From: Rufibacter sediminis
GTDB lineage: Bacteria > Bacteroidota > Bacteroidia > Cytophagales > Hymenobacteraceae
Direction: 5' to 3'
DNA length: 64,000 bases
NCBI RefSeq assembly: GCF_014269285.1
Contig: NZ_JACOAF010000022.1
Location: forward strand, 1 to 64,000
Positions 1 through 7,560 of this stretch are shown in pieces (position 1 is the first letter of the stretch; each line of letters starts with the position of its first letter). Below the pieces are notes generated by a model. It was given only the letters and a program-made list of their open reading frames with translations. It was not told the DNA's origin and did not search any database. The position numbers and the translations under genes are program-made.

Positions 1-71
1 GATACGAGAAGACAGCCGGCAGTTTTGCCGGATTCGTTTTCCTAGCAGCAGCCATGATCCTGCTACACTAA
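1..71 (+). CDS. C-terminal end of a membrane protein (partial)
   Basis: The window opens inside a gene. The third forward frame gives 22 residues ending in LAAAMILLH before a TAA at 69-71. The run FVFLAAAMILL is hydrophobic enough to be a last transmembrane helix, and the other two forward frames end in less protein-like sequence. Too little is visible to name the family. The start lies outside the window. Confidence 0.4.
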   Translation, partial: YEKTAGSFAGFVFLAAAMILLH

Positions 72-281
72 TTGTCAACACGCCCTAGCTAAAACAGGCT
101 TGAAACGCTTTTTCCTTTTTATGGCTTTGGAAGGATTTGTCCTTTTTGCTGATGCTAATGAAGTGTCTGGGAGGATTTTGGGCTTGCAGTATAACGACGG
201 GTTTCCTGCACCTGCAGTTTGCTTGTGCTGACGTAGATTATATGGATATTCTTGGGAATGTAGTCCGATGCACTGGTAAAT

Positions 282-323
282 TGGTTAGAACCTATGTGCA
301 CGTGGTTAGTACCTAGGTGCACG
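282..323. repeat. 21 bp direct tandem duplication
   Basis: Two adjacent 21-base units, 282-302 and 303-323, both run from TGGTTAG to GTGCACG and differ at two positions. The function is unknown. Confidence 0.75.
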
Positions 324-561
324 CATACTGTTTGTGCTGGCGGATGACCGTTATTGGCGTGGGTGCATTAGCTTTTATTGTTTCATAGCTGGGCTCCGAG
401 CGCTCACGGCCGCGAGGCCTCGTCTTCCGGGTTCGCGCTGTTGTTTTAGCCTTGCCCAGCAGGCCTGCCGCGTGCGCGGCACCAGGTCTAAAACAAAGGC
501 GCTCTCCCGAAAGACTGGTTTTGGTGTGTTTAGTAGAAGTCCCTACCACCTGAGACAGCGA

Positions 562-671
562 ACCACCCCCAGCCCCTCCTTAGCCAAGGAGGGGAGCTTT
601 TCTGTAAGTCTTATTCCCCATCTCGGCTCTACGGAGCCTTATTCCCCTCCAGGGAGGGGTAGGGGTGGGTT
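562..671. repeat. CCCCTCC-ended inverted repeat element, copy 1
   Basis: The left end carries ACCACCCCCAGCCCCTCC and the right end GGAGGGGTAGGGGTGGGT, so the two 18-base ends are nearly complementary. Two smaller hairpins (around TTAGCCAAGG and GGCTCTACGGAGCC) lie between them. A shorter relative is at 30083-30125. Similar CCCCTCC elements are common in Bacteroidota intergenic DNA. Confidence 0.6.
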
Positions 672-847
672 TCTATACCCATGGTTAAAGTCTGTGACTT
701 GGACCTAACATGATCTGCAGTTTGTAACTGCCGTGAGGCGCTAGCCTCATATTGCCAAACATCTGCGTAAAGCATCACAAGGCAGATCTGCCGCATTCCT
801 TATAAACCCAATATCAGTATGCCATAGCCATTGTTGGTATCTCTCCC

Positions 848-871
848 ATTGTTGGTGTTCTCACCAACAAT
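848..871. repeat. Hairpin ATTGTTGGTG-TTCT-CACCAACAAT, copy 1
   Basis: A perfect 10 bp stem with a 4-base loop. The same hairpin with the complementary loop AGAA occurs at 32863-32886, so it is a mobile or dispersed unit and not a local accident. Confidence 0.7.
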
Positions 872-953
872 CCAACTCAGCCTCAAACAGGAATCGATCA
901 ACTGCTTTCACTGCAACTAAATGGTAATGCTTTCTTGCTAAACAAGACATACG

Positions 954-989
954 CGTTTTACAGCCGTTTTCCGGAAAACAGCCCTAAAG
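954..989. repeat. Dispersed nested palindrome, copy 1
   Basis: First of about 34 copies of a 38-45 bp imperfect palindrome. The idealised left arm is CGTTTTAGGCCTGTTTTC, followed by 1-4 loop bases and the complementary right arm. This copy ends 38 bp from the stop of the leftward glutaredoxin gene. Confidence 0.8.
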
Positions 990-1026
990 TAGCAAGTGGT
1001 AAAAAACGAGGAGGAGGAGATTTCCT

Positions 1027-1278
1027 TTACCTATTGTTTTCGGCTAGGGCAGCGTCTAACTCTTCGGGCGAGGGGTTTTTCAGGGGTTTCTGCTCACCCA
1101 CAACCACCATCGGGAACCGGACTCTGCCGCGGTTCATGTCCTGGATGGCCTGCATGGCCTCATCGCTTTTCTCCACGTTGATGTAGTCGTAGGCGACGTC
1201 GTGCGTTTTGAAATAGTCTTGGATGGCGATGGTCTTCTTGCACCAATCGGCACCGTACAAAATGGGTTGAGTGGCCAT
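1027..1278 (-). CDS. Glutaredoxin-family thiol protein
   Basis: This 83-residue protein has the size and pattern of a stand-alone glutaredoxin domain: a first strand, then a CKKT active site at residues 13-16, then helix and strand. The cis-proline motif RFPMVVVG has its proline at residue 56. Only one cysteine is present, so it can act by a monothiol mechanism or form mixed disulfides, but not an internal CxxC disulfide. It is probably a cytoplasmic thiol reductant or deglutathionylating protein; the substrate is unknown. It lies downstream of the glycosyltransferase gene on the same strand, 76 bp away, with a palindrome copy between them, so it may be a separate unit. Confidence 0.85.
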   Translation of the reverse strand: MATQPILYGADWCKKTIAIQDYFKTHDVAYDYINVEKSDEAMQAIQDMNRGRVRFPMVVVGEQKPLKNPSPEELDAALAENNR

Positions 1279-1298
1279 AACACAGAGCGTTGCTTTGC

Positions 1299-1336
1299 CG
1301 TTTTGTACGTCTTTTCCAGAAAACAGGCTGAAAACG
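1299..1336. repeat. Dispersed nested palindrome, copy 2
   Basis: Intergenic copy lying 19 bp beyond the stop codon of the leftward glycosyltransferase gene and just upstream of the glutaredoxin start. Confidence 0.8.
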
Positions 1337-1354
1337 AAATGCGCTCAGAACGCC

Positions 1355-2374
1355 TTAGGCGCGGCGTTCTATCACTGGCAACTGAAACTCGAACTTGATT
1401 TCCCGCATGCACCGGAAGTGGCGCTCGGGGCATTTGGAATAGCCAATTTTGGAGCAGGGCCGGCAGTAGAGGTTCTTCACTTCCAGCACTTCGAAATCCT
1501 GGGTGTACGGGTACATCCCGAAGGCGGGCACGGTGTTGCCCCAGATGCTGTAGATTTTCTTCTGGAAAGCGGCCGCAATATGCATCAGGCCGGTATCATG
1601 GCTGAAGACGGCCTGGGCCTGGCGCACCAGCGAGGCCGAGCCGTTGAGGTTGTACTTTCCGCAGGCGTTGTAAATAACCGTTCTATTGTTGGGGTACGGA
1701 GTCTCGCTGGAAAAATAGGGTTCTGACGTGAAATACATCTCGATCATCTTGCCTACCTCCGCGTCCTCTTTTCCGCCCAGCAACATAACCGGGCCGTTGA
1801 TTTTCTCGCAGAGTTCAATCAGCCGATCGACGGGCAGTCGTTTGGTATAGTGCTGCGCCCCGATGGCGATGGCGTAATACCCGTTCTGGTGCGTGGCGGG
1901 CAACGTATCTAGGTCTACTTCGTCTTTTTCGGGGATGAAATAGTCCAGTCCTTTGCCGTCGTTTTTCACGCCCAACGGAGCCGCGGTCGCCAGGTAACGG
2001 TCCACGATGTGCACACCGGGCAGGCGGTTGATCTTGAACTTCACCAGCAGCCACTTTCGGTAATTGAGCTTATCGAAGCTTCTGCTGGGACGGCCCAGTC
2101 TTGCTTTCAGGATGCGAGTGCGCAGGTTGTTGTGCAAATCCAGAATCAGATCATAGTTCTCGGCGCGGAGTTGCTCCAGCAGTTCCTTGAGCGATTTCTC
2201 CAGGCAGAATACTTTGTCCACGTACGGATTGCTGGCCACGATATTCCGGAAAGCGGCTTTGGTACAGAAATGGACCTCGGCCCCCGGGACCTGCTCTTTC
2301 ACGCACCGGATGACCGGCGTAGTCAACACAATATCGCCAATGGACGAGAACCGGATGATGAGGATTTTTTTCAA
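1355..2374 (-). CDS. Glycosyltransferase family 9 (heptosyltransferase-like)
   Basis: The 339-residue protein starts KKILIIRFSSIGDIVLTTP, the hallmark N-terminus of ADP-heptose:LPS heptosyltransferase-type family 9 enzymes. Later motifs also fit a GT-B fold: VMLLGGKEDAEVG around residue 200 and FSHDTGLMHIAAAF around residue 260, where the D-G-M-H segment contacts the donor nucleotide sugar in the family. It should transfer a sugar onto the lipopolysaccharide core or another lipid-linked glycan at the cytoplasmic membrane. The donor cannot be told from sequence. A TACCTTTG -7 element lies about 24 bp upstream of the start, giving a short leader. Confidence 0.88.
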   Translation of the reverse strand: MKKILIIRFSSIGDIVLTTPVIRCVKEQVPGAEVHFCTKAAFRNIVASNPYVDKVFCLEKSLKELLEQLRAENYDLILDLHNNLRTRILKARLGRPSRSFDKLNYRKWLLVKFKINRLPGVHIVDRYLATAAPLGVKNDGKGLDYFIPEKDEVDLDTLPATHQNGYYAIAIGAQHYTKRLPVDRLIELCEKINGPVMLLGGKEDAEVGKMIEMYFTSEPYFSSETPYPNNRTVIYNACGKYNLNGSASLVRQAQAVFSHDTGLMHIAAAFQKKIYSIWGNTVPAFGMYPYTQDFEVLEVKNLYCRPCSKIGYSKCPERHFRCMREIKFEFQLPVIERRA

Positions 2375-2397
2375 GCGAACACCGTTTTATGCATCAG

Positions 2398-2405
2398 CAA
2401 AGGTA
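2398..2405 (-). promoter_or_regulatory. -7 promoter element for the glycosyltransferase
   Basis: On the minus strand the octamer reads TACCTTTG, matching the Bacteroidota housekeeping -7 consensus TANNTTTG. It would start RNA near 2392, leaving a leader of roughly 18 bases before the ATG at 2374. Confidence 0.55.
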
Positions 2406-2458
2406 CAGGTCTTCGGGGAGATTTCCCGCGGATGACCGCGCCAGCTTTGCCCCCTCCT

Positions 2459-2495
2459 GTTTTAGCCTTGCTTTTTGAAAAAGGCCACCAAAACG
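2459..2495. repeat. Dispersed nested palindrome, copy 3
   Basis: Variant copy whose inner part provides the last codons and stop of the small membrane-protein frame at 2462-2593. Confidence 0.7.
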
Positions 2496-2593
2496 GCAAT
2501 CAGGGAAAGCGCCACCGCGAGGTAAGAAAGGTAGTCTGATTTGCTGGTTTTCTGCGCTCCAGGTTGTTTTTGGTGGTTGTTCCGGTAAGCGAT
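2462..2593 (-). pseudogene. Possible remnant of a small single-helix membrane protein
   Basis: A 43-codon frame has a polar N-terminal half followed by a convincing transmembrane helix (YLAVALSLIAVLVAFF) and a basic tail, KKQG. No ATG, GTG or TTG start is visible: the frame is closed upstream by a TAA at 2594-2596, and a GTAGGGGCA inverted repeat begins at 2605. The tail is made of dispersed-palindrome sequence. I read it as a small gene truncated at its 5' end by the repeat, but it could be chance. Confidence 0.35.
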
Positions 2594-2604
2594 TTAGTAT
2601 TTTC

Positions 2605-2680
2605 TGTAGGGGCAATCCCTTGTTGTTGCCCTGAAACGGCAGCAAACGCGAAAGGGCAACCACAAGGGATTGCCCCTACA
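2605..2680. repeat. GTAGGGGCA-ended inverted repeat element, copy 1
   Basis: Two 28-base arms (2605-2632 and 2653-2680) are complementary at 27 of 28 positions, separated by 20 bases. The outer ends read TGTAGGGGCAATCCCTTG and its complement. A longer relative with divergent filling sits at 32812-33005. This is the architecture of a very small non-autonomous element. Confidence 0.8.
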
Positions 2681-2732
2681 CAGCATAAAGTATTCGAACT
2701 ATTCCTCTTTCACTCCACGCTATAATGCCTTA

Positions 2733-2769
2733 CTGTTTTAGGACCGTTTTCTGAAAAACACATCAAAAA
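2733..2769. repeat. Dispersed nested palindrome, copy 4 (degenerate)
   Basis: Left arm well kept (CTGTTTTAGGACCGTTTTC), right arm decayed. It lies just beyond the M28 peptidase terminator. Confidence 0.6.
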
Positions 2770-2799
2770 AAGCCTGCAGTTTACACCACAGGCTTTCCT
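2766..2799 (-). terminator. Terminator of the M28 peptidase gene
   Basis: On the minus strand a stem AAAGCCTG / CAGGCTTT is followed by a T-rich run, 18-50 bp beyond the stop codon at 2817. Confidence 0.6.
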
Positions 2800-2816
2800 T
2801 CTAATGTGCGCGATCG

Positions 2817-4202
2817 TTACAAGCCGTACTTATCCAGCAAATACACCAGAGCGGCCATGGAGGCGCCGCCGAGTTCCAGTTCGCGGCGGTTGACTTTGTC
2901 GAAGGTGTCGTTGGCGGTGTGATGGATGTCAAAGTAGCGCTGGGAGTCTGGTCGGAAGCCGATGAGGGCCACCCGGTCATCTTTCAGCGGTCCGATATCG
3001 GCACCGCCGCCGTTGCGGTCTATGTCTTGGAGGCCGTAAGGGGCCAGCAGTTGTTTCCAGGCGAGGGCTTTCTGGTAGGCCGCCTCGGTGATAGTGGCAA
3101 TCCCGAAGCCACGGGGCGTGAACCCGCCGGCATCTGACTCAATGGCGGCTATGTGTTTATCGCCCTGCTGCTTGGCGACCTCGGCGTATTTGGTGCCGCC
3201 GCGCAAGCCGTTCTCCTCGTTCATGTACATGACTGCCCGGATGGTGCGCTTGGGTTTGTAGCCCATGGCGCGCATCAGGCGCAGCACTTCCATGGATTGC
3301 ACGCAGCCGGTGCCGTCATCATGAGCGCCTTCGCCAATGTCCCAGCTGTCCAGGTGACCGCCTACCACAATGATCTCGTCGGGTTTCTCGGTGCCTTTGA
3401 TTTCACCGATGACGTTGTAGCTGAGCACATCGGGGAGCCATTGCGGGTTCATGCGCAGGTGAAATTGCAGTTTCTGGTCTTCTTTCAGCAATTTGCTCAA
3501 GACATCGGCACCTTTGGTGCTGATGGCCACGGCCGGAATTTTGGGCGCGTCCTCGGCGTAACGCAGTCCGCCGGTGTGCGGGAAATCATCGTTGTTGGAG
3601 GCCATGGACCGCACCACTACTCCTACCGCGCCCAGGCGACCGGCCTCGGAGGGACCGCTGGAACGTTGGTCAACGGCCCCGCTATACGCCCGGCTGGTAT
3701 TGATGTGCGTCTGGTCGAAACCGCGGTTGAAGAACACAATCTTGCCTTGCACCTTCTTCTTGCCCAGTTTCTTGAGTTCATCCAGGCTGTTGACTTCAAT
3801 GACATCGGCGGTAAGTCCGTTGGCCGGAGTGGCCACCGAGCCGCCCAGCGCCAGCACGTTTACCTCACGGTTAGGCGTGATTCTGGAGTTAACAATGGCG
3901 GCGTATTCCTTCTCGCCCCGAACCCAGTGCGGCACCATCACTTCTTGCAGGTACACGCGGTCCAGCCCCATTTTGCTCATTTCCTGTCGGGCCCATTCTA
4001 CGGCAGCGGCGGCCTGCGGGGAGCCGCTCAACCGTGCCCCGATGCGACTGGTGAGGTAACGGAGCTGTTCATAGCTCTGGCCCTGGGTGAGCGCCAGGTC
4101 ATAAATTTTACGGATGTGCAGGGAGTCCTGGTTCTGGGCACTGGCCGCCAGCGGAAGGCTGAGGGCCGCCGCCAGGGTAAGGTTCTTAAGCGTACGAAGC
4201 AT
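2817..4202 (-). CDS. Secreted M28-family metallopeptidase with PA domain
   Basis: The 461-residue protein has a signal peptide (hydrophobic run then ASAQ near residue 23). A protease-associated domain covers about residues 110-260, and a di-zinc M28 peptidase domain follows. Zinc-site motifs are visible: HLD at 283-285, HDDG at 294-297, the catalytic MNEE around 327-330, ESDAGG with Asp357, and a late HHTANDT. The layout matches carboxypeptidase Q/aminopeptidase Y-like enzymes that remove terminal residues from peptides in the periplasm or outside the cell. It is on the same strand as the DUF1028 gene upstream, 114 bp apart, and may share transcription with it. Confidence 0.92.
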   Translation of the reverse strand: MLRTLKNLTLAAALSLPLAASAQNQDSLHIRKIYDLALTQGQSYEQLRYLTSRIGARLSGSPQAAAAVEWARQEMSKMGLDRVYLQEVMVPHWVRGEKEYAAIVNSRITPNREVNVLALGGSVATPANGLTADVIEVNSLDELKKLGKKKVQGKIVFFNRGFDQTHINTSRAYSGAVDQRSSGPSEAGRLGAVGVVVRSMASNNDDFPHTGGLRYAEDAPKIPAVAISTKGADVLSKLLKEDQKLQFHLRMNPQWLPDVLSYNVIGEIKGTEKPDEIIVVGGHLDSWDIGEGAHDDGTGCVQSMEVLRLMRAMGYKPKRTIRAVMYMNEENGLRGGTKYAEVAKQQGDKHIAAIESDAGGFTPRGFGIATITEAAYQKALAWKQLLAPYGLQDIDRNGGGADIGPLKDDRVALIGFRPDSQRYFDIHHTANDTFDKVNRRELELGGASMAALVYLLDKYGL

Positions 4203-4316
4203 GTTGGTAGTTTGGTGGTATCGTTTCTGAGCTGCTAGTTACCATTCGGCACGCAGAATCAGAAATACGGGGAAGGTAATTATGCGAGTGGCACTCTGTC
4301 AGGAGAGGTCCGTTTC

Positions 4317-5312
4317 TTACTTCAACTCCAGAATCCGCTGCAAATCTGCCGCCGAGACCGTGAGCAAACCCACCGGTGGCAGGCGCTCGGTTAAGGTGCG
4401 CCAGTTTTTATCGGCTTTGAATACCGGCTCCAGAATCTGGATGGCTTCGTCTACTTTGCCAGTGTTGGCCAGCGTGATGCCATGCCAGTATTGCATCTCC
4501 AGGTTGTTGGGCTGGAGCCGTTCGGCGGCGCTGTATTCCTTCATGGCCAGCGCCATGTCGTTTTTCTCTACGGCCAGGTCGCCGTTGTTCATGTGCTCGT
4601 AGGCGCGTTGCACGGTGAGCAGCCGACGGAGTTCCTGCAAAGGCACTTCGTGGTCATCTACCCGCAGGTCTACCAAGCGCTCATTCCAGGGTTCTTTCTT
4701 GCTTTTGCCCGGCACCACCAGCAGCGCCGCCGACTGTCTGCCCCGGATGTCTCCGCCCTGGGCCTCGGCAGCGTCCAGGACCGCCAGCATCCGCTCGGCC
4801 AAAGGTAAATGCGAATTCCTTTCGAAGGCCTTGGCCATGGCGGGCCAAACGCTCTCGTTCAGCATCATGTTGGCCTGCACCGAGAAATCTTTGCCCGTGA
4901 TGTGCCCGGCGTACATGACGCATTTTTTGCCGGTGTGCGTGGCTACTCCGCCTTTGGCGTCTAAGATGGCTACCTGGCGCACTTCCCGGCCCGGGTCATT
5001 GGCAAGCAGGAGCTTCAAGGTTTCCTGGGCAGTTTTCCCCTGTTTCATCAAGGCCAGCCCGCGCAACCCGAAGGATTTGTTTGTGAACGACTGCGTGGCC
5101 ACCACGCCTACACCCGCCTCGCCCCAACTCACCGAGGTACCCACCGAGAACCAGTGGCTCTGCACGGCCACCGCCATCTCACCGGTTTTCGGGTCTCGGG
5201 CCACAATGGAATAGGTATGGGCCAGGGGTTCCTCGGGTTTATATACCTGCGCTTTGGCGGGACGGCCTACGGCCAGCACTCCCAAGCCTAGCATTACTAG
5301 AAGCTTTTTCAT
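4317..5312 (-). CDS. DUF1028 protein with C-terminal TPR repeats
   Basis: After a signal peptide (cleavage near AKA, residue 21) the start of the mature chain, HTYSIVARDP, and the following VAVQSHWFSVG and GVGVVATQS are the conserved core of DUF1028, a secreted family with an Ntn-hydrolase-like fold. RGRQSAALLVV near residue 200 is its second conserved block. The last 100 residues contain tetratricopeptide-type helices (MALAMKEYSAAERLQPNN and the following pair), so this is a DUF1028-TPR fusion. The substrate is unknown; the neighbouring M28 peptidase suggests extracytoplasmic peptide or amide hydrolysis, which is only an inference. Confidence 0.85.
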   Translation of the reverse strand: MKKLLVMLGLGVLAVGRPAKAQVYKPEEPLAHTYSIVARDPKTGEMAVAVQSHWFSVGTSVSWGEAGVGVVATQSFTNKSFGLRGLALMKQGKTAQETLKLLLANDPGREVRQVAILDAKGGVATHTGKKCVMYAGHITGKDFSVQANMMLNESVWPAMAKAFERNSHLPLAERMLAVLDAAEAQGGDIRGRQSAALLVVPGKSKKEPWNERLVDLRVDDHEVPLQELRRLLTVQRAYEHMNNGDLAVEKNDMALAMKEYSAAERLQPNNLEMQYWHGITLANTGKVDEAIQILEPVFKADKNWRTLTERLPPVGLLTVSAADLQRILELK

Positions 5313-5441
5313 GAAATTTTGGTGATATTATAGATAAGTAAGGTACTGAAAATTACCCATTCTCTCAGCCGCAGAGCACGTTCTTTCCATGGAAACGCGT
5401 TTTCCTTAGGCAGTAGAAAGCGATGTCAGTTGATGTAAGCG

Positions 5442-5487
5442 AAAAACCAAAACTCCCCACCCGCCAAACCGTGGCAGATGGGGAGTT
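5442..5487 (-). terminator. Terminator of the ABC-F gene
   Basis: Minus-strand hairpin with an AACTCCCCA / TGGGGAGTT outer stem followed by GGTTTTTCGC, starting 22 bp beyond the stop codon at 5509. Confidence 0.65.
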
Positions 5488-5508
5488 CTCGTATTGTAAA
5501 ATGACCGT

Positions 5509-7155
5509 TTAGCTGGCCACCGTTTTGCGCTCAATCTCGCGCAGGTTCTCCATTTTCTTGTTGCGCAGGAAGCCGTTGATGTCCTCGAAATGCTCTCTGA
5601 TGCGCTTGTTCCCGAACTCAAATACTTTCTCGGCGAGGCCGTCCAGGAAGTCCCGGTCGTGGGAAACTAAGATTAGAGTTCCGTCAAAGGCTTTGAGCGC
5701 GTCTTTCAGGATGTCTTTGGTTTTGATGTCCAGGTGGTTGGTGGGCTCATCCAGAATCAGGAGGTTCACCGGTTGCAGCAATAGCTTGATCATTGCCAGA
5801 CGGGTTTTCTCCCCGCCGCTCAGCATTTTCACTTTCTTCTCCACAGTGTCTCCGCTGAACATAAAGGCACCCAGAATGTCTTTGATGCGGGTCCGGATGT
5901 CGCCCACGGCGATCTGGTCAATGGTCTGGAAAACCGAAAGGTCCTCGTCCAGCAGGGAAGCCTGGTTCTGCGCGAAGTAGCCGATCATGGAGTTGTGGCC
6001 CAGCTGGAGTTTTCCTTCGTAGTCAATCTCGCCCATGATGGCTTTGATGAGCGTGGATTTTCCTTCGCCGTTCTTGCCCACAAACGCCACTTTCTCGCCG
6101 CGCTCAATGGTCAGGGACGCATCCTTGAACACGGTGTGGTCGCCGTACTTCTTGGTGAGTTCCTCCACAATGACGGGGTAATTTCCGGAGCGGGGCGCGG
6201 GCGGGAATTTCAGGCTCAGCGCCGAGGTGTCTACCTCGTCCACCTCAATCAGCTCAATCTTCTCCAGCATCTTCACGCGCGATTGCACCTGCAGCGTTTT
6301 GGAGTACGTTCCCTTAAAACGCTCAATAAACGCCGTGATGTCTGCGATTTCCTTCTGTTGGTCATCGTACTGGCGCTGTTGCTGCTCGCGGCGCTCTTTG
6401 CGCAGTTGCAGGTATTGGGTGTAATTTACTTTATAGTCATAGATGCGGCCCATGGTCACCTCAATGGTGCGGTTGGTGATGTTGTCCACGAAGGTTTTGT
6501 CGTGGGAAATCACGATCACGGCCTTGGCGTTGTTCACCAGGAAATCTTCCAGCCACTGCACCGACTCGATGTCCAGGTGGTTGGTGGGCTCATCTAGCAG
6601 AATCAGATCGGGTTTCTGCAACAGGATTTTGGCCAGCTCAATGCGCATGCGCCATCCGCCGGAAAACTCAGAGGTGGAGCGGGTGAAATCAGAACGCAGG
6701 AAACCCAGGCCCAGCAGGGTTTTCTCCACCTCGGCATCGAAGTTGATTTCCTCAATGGAATAGTACTTTTCGCTGAGTTCAGACACGTCCTCAATGAGTT
6801 TCATGTAGGCGTCAGACTCGTAGTCGGTGCGGGTTTCCAGCTGCAGGTTCAGCTCGTCCATTTTGGCCTTCATTTCCAGAATCTGCCCGAAAGCCTTGGA
6901 CGCTTCCTCAAACACGGTGCTCTCGTCTTTGGTGAGCAAATGTTGCGGCAAATAAGCGATCACGGCCTCCTTGGGCGCCGACACTTTGCCTCTGGTGGGT
7001 TTGTTTGCCCCGGCAATGATCTTGAGGAGGGTAGATTTTCCGGCTCCGTTCTTCCCCATGAGGGCGATCCGGTCGGTTTCATTGATGTTGAAGGTAACGT
7101 TGCTAAATAGAGCCGCGCCGTTAAACTCAACGGCGACCGAATCAACTGAAATCAT
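5509..7155 (-). CDS. ABC-F family ATPase (ribosome-associated)
   Basis: Two ABC nucleotide-binding domains lie in one 548-residue chain without membrane segments. The first has Walker A GKNGAGKST from residue 34, signature FSGGW near 164 and LLDEPTNHLDIES near 186. A charged, glutamine-rich linker (about 245-300) is followed by Walker A GKNGEGKST from residue 360, LSGGEKTR and a second DEPTNHLDIK. This is the ABC-F layout: soluble factors that bind the ribosomal E site and relieve stalling, some giving antibiotic resistance. The linker is of ordinary length, and nothing marks it as a resistance type. A TATCTTTG promoter sits 23 bp upstream of the start. Confidence 0.93.
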   Translation of the reverse strand: MISVDSVAVEFNGAALFSNVTFNINETDRIALMGKNGAGKSTLLKIIAGANKPTRGKVSAPKEAVIAYLPQHLLTKDESTVFEEASKAFGQILEMKAKMDELNLQLETRTDYESDAYMKLIEDVSELSEKYYSIEEINFDAEVEKTLLGLGFLRSDFTRSTSEFSGGWRMRIELAKILLQKPDLILLDEPTNHLDIESVQWLEDFLVNNAKAVIVISHDKTFVDNITNRTIEVTMGRIYDYKVNYTQYLQLRKERREQQQRQYDDQQKEIADITAFIERFKGTYSKTLQVQSRVKMLEKIELIEVDEVDTSALSLKFPPAPRSGNYPVIVEELTKKYGDHTVFKDASLTIERGEKVAFVGKNGEGKSTLIKAIMGEIDYEGKLQLGHNSMIGYFAQNQASLLDEDLSVFQTIDQIAVGDIRTRIKDILGAFMFSGDTVEKKVKMLSGGEKTRLAMIKLLLQPVNLLILDEPTNHLDIKTKDILKDALKAFDGTLILVSHDRDFLDGLAEKVFEFGNKRIREHFEDINGFLRNKKMENLREIERKTVAS

Positions 7156-7177
7156 GGTGTGTTTTACGATTAGAAAA

Positions 7178-7185
7178 CAAAGATA
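7178..7185 (-). promoter_or_regulatory. -7 promoter element for the ABC-F gene
   Basis: Minus-strand TATCTTTG, an exact TANNTTTG match, placed to start RNA about 15-17 bases before the ATG at 7155. Confidence 0.65.
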
Positions 7186-7292
7186 CTAGTATTTCCCCGA
7201 ATAGGCTGAATTTCAAACGCCTCAGCCCAGGTTCAATGCCGTGGGAAGATCACCGGGAAAAACGCACAACACCAAGTCTGGCGATTTTGCTC

Positions 7293-7330
7293 CATTTTGA
7301 GCCTGTTTTTCGGAAATCGCCCCAAAAACG
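7293..7330. repeat. Dispersed nested palindrome, copy 5
   Basis: Intergenic copy in the divergent region between the ABC-F and S8 peptidase genes. Confidence 0.75.
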
Positions 7331-7394
7331 CTTTGCTCTCCGGGCCAGAACGGCAGAGCTCTGTTTCCTGCTTGGTGCTATTTCCCTTCTGTCT

Positions 7395-7434
7395 GGGTTT
7401 TAGGCGTGTTTTACCAAAATTGGCGTTAAAATGG
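7395..7434. repeat. Dispersed nested palindrome, copy 6
   Basis: Second copy in the same divergent region, 65 bp after copy 5. Confidence 0.7.
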
Positions 7435-7560
7435 TTTTATTACAGTTGGGAGCCGAGGGCCGGATGCTTAAAAATGCGTACCTTTTCAGAAACAACCCAC
7501 TTATTGAAGCAAAAACTGGCGACGCGGTGCGCGTGGAATGGTTTTTGCCGTTATGCCTGT

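Larger units (their letters stand above)
72..1026. other. Gene-free stretch with several small repeats
   Basis: About 950 bases lie between the partial gene and the end of the glutaredoxin gene. They hold a half copy of the dispersed palindrome (82-107), a 21 bp tandem duplication (282-323), a CCCCTCC-ended inverted repeat element (562-671), a GTTGGTG hairpin (848-871) and one full dispersed palindrome (954-989). Open frames here have repeat-derived, low-complexity translations and no credible start, so I see no gene. Confidence 0.6.
7156..7560. other. Divergent intergenic region
   Basis: It holds the leftward ABC-F promoter (7178-7185) and two dispersed palindromes (7293-7330 and 7395-7434). 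An open frame continuous with the peptidase gene runs through it but translates the palindrome (FFGNRPK) and lacks coding character, so it is treated as noncoding. Confidence 0.6.

Noticed and set aside
313-708. Overlapping frames of 78 and 124 codons near the left edge
   Set aside because: Both translate repeats (the CCCCTCC element and a GTTTTAG/CTAAAAC segment) into Arg/Pro/Ser-rich sequence without domains, and they overlap each other on opposite strands.
2394-2663. 89-codon leftward frame upstream of the glycosyltransferase
   Set aside because: Composed of two repeat elements; the shifted 43-codon frame in the same place has a far better membrane-helix pattern.
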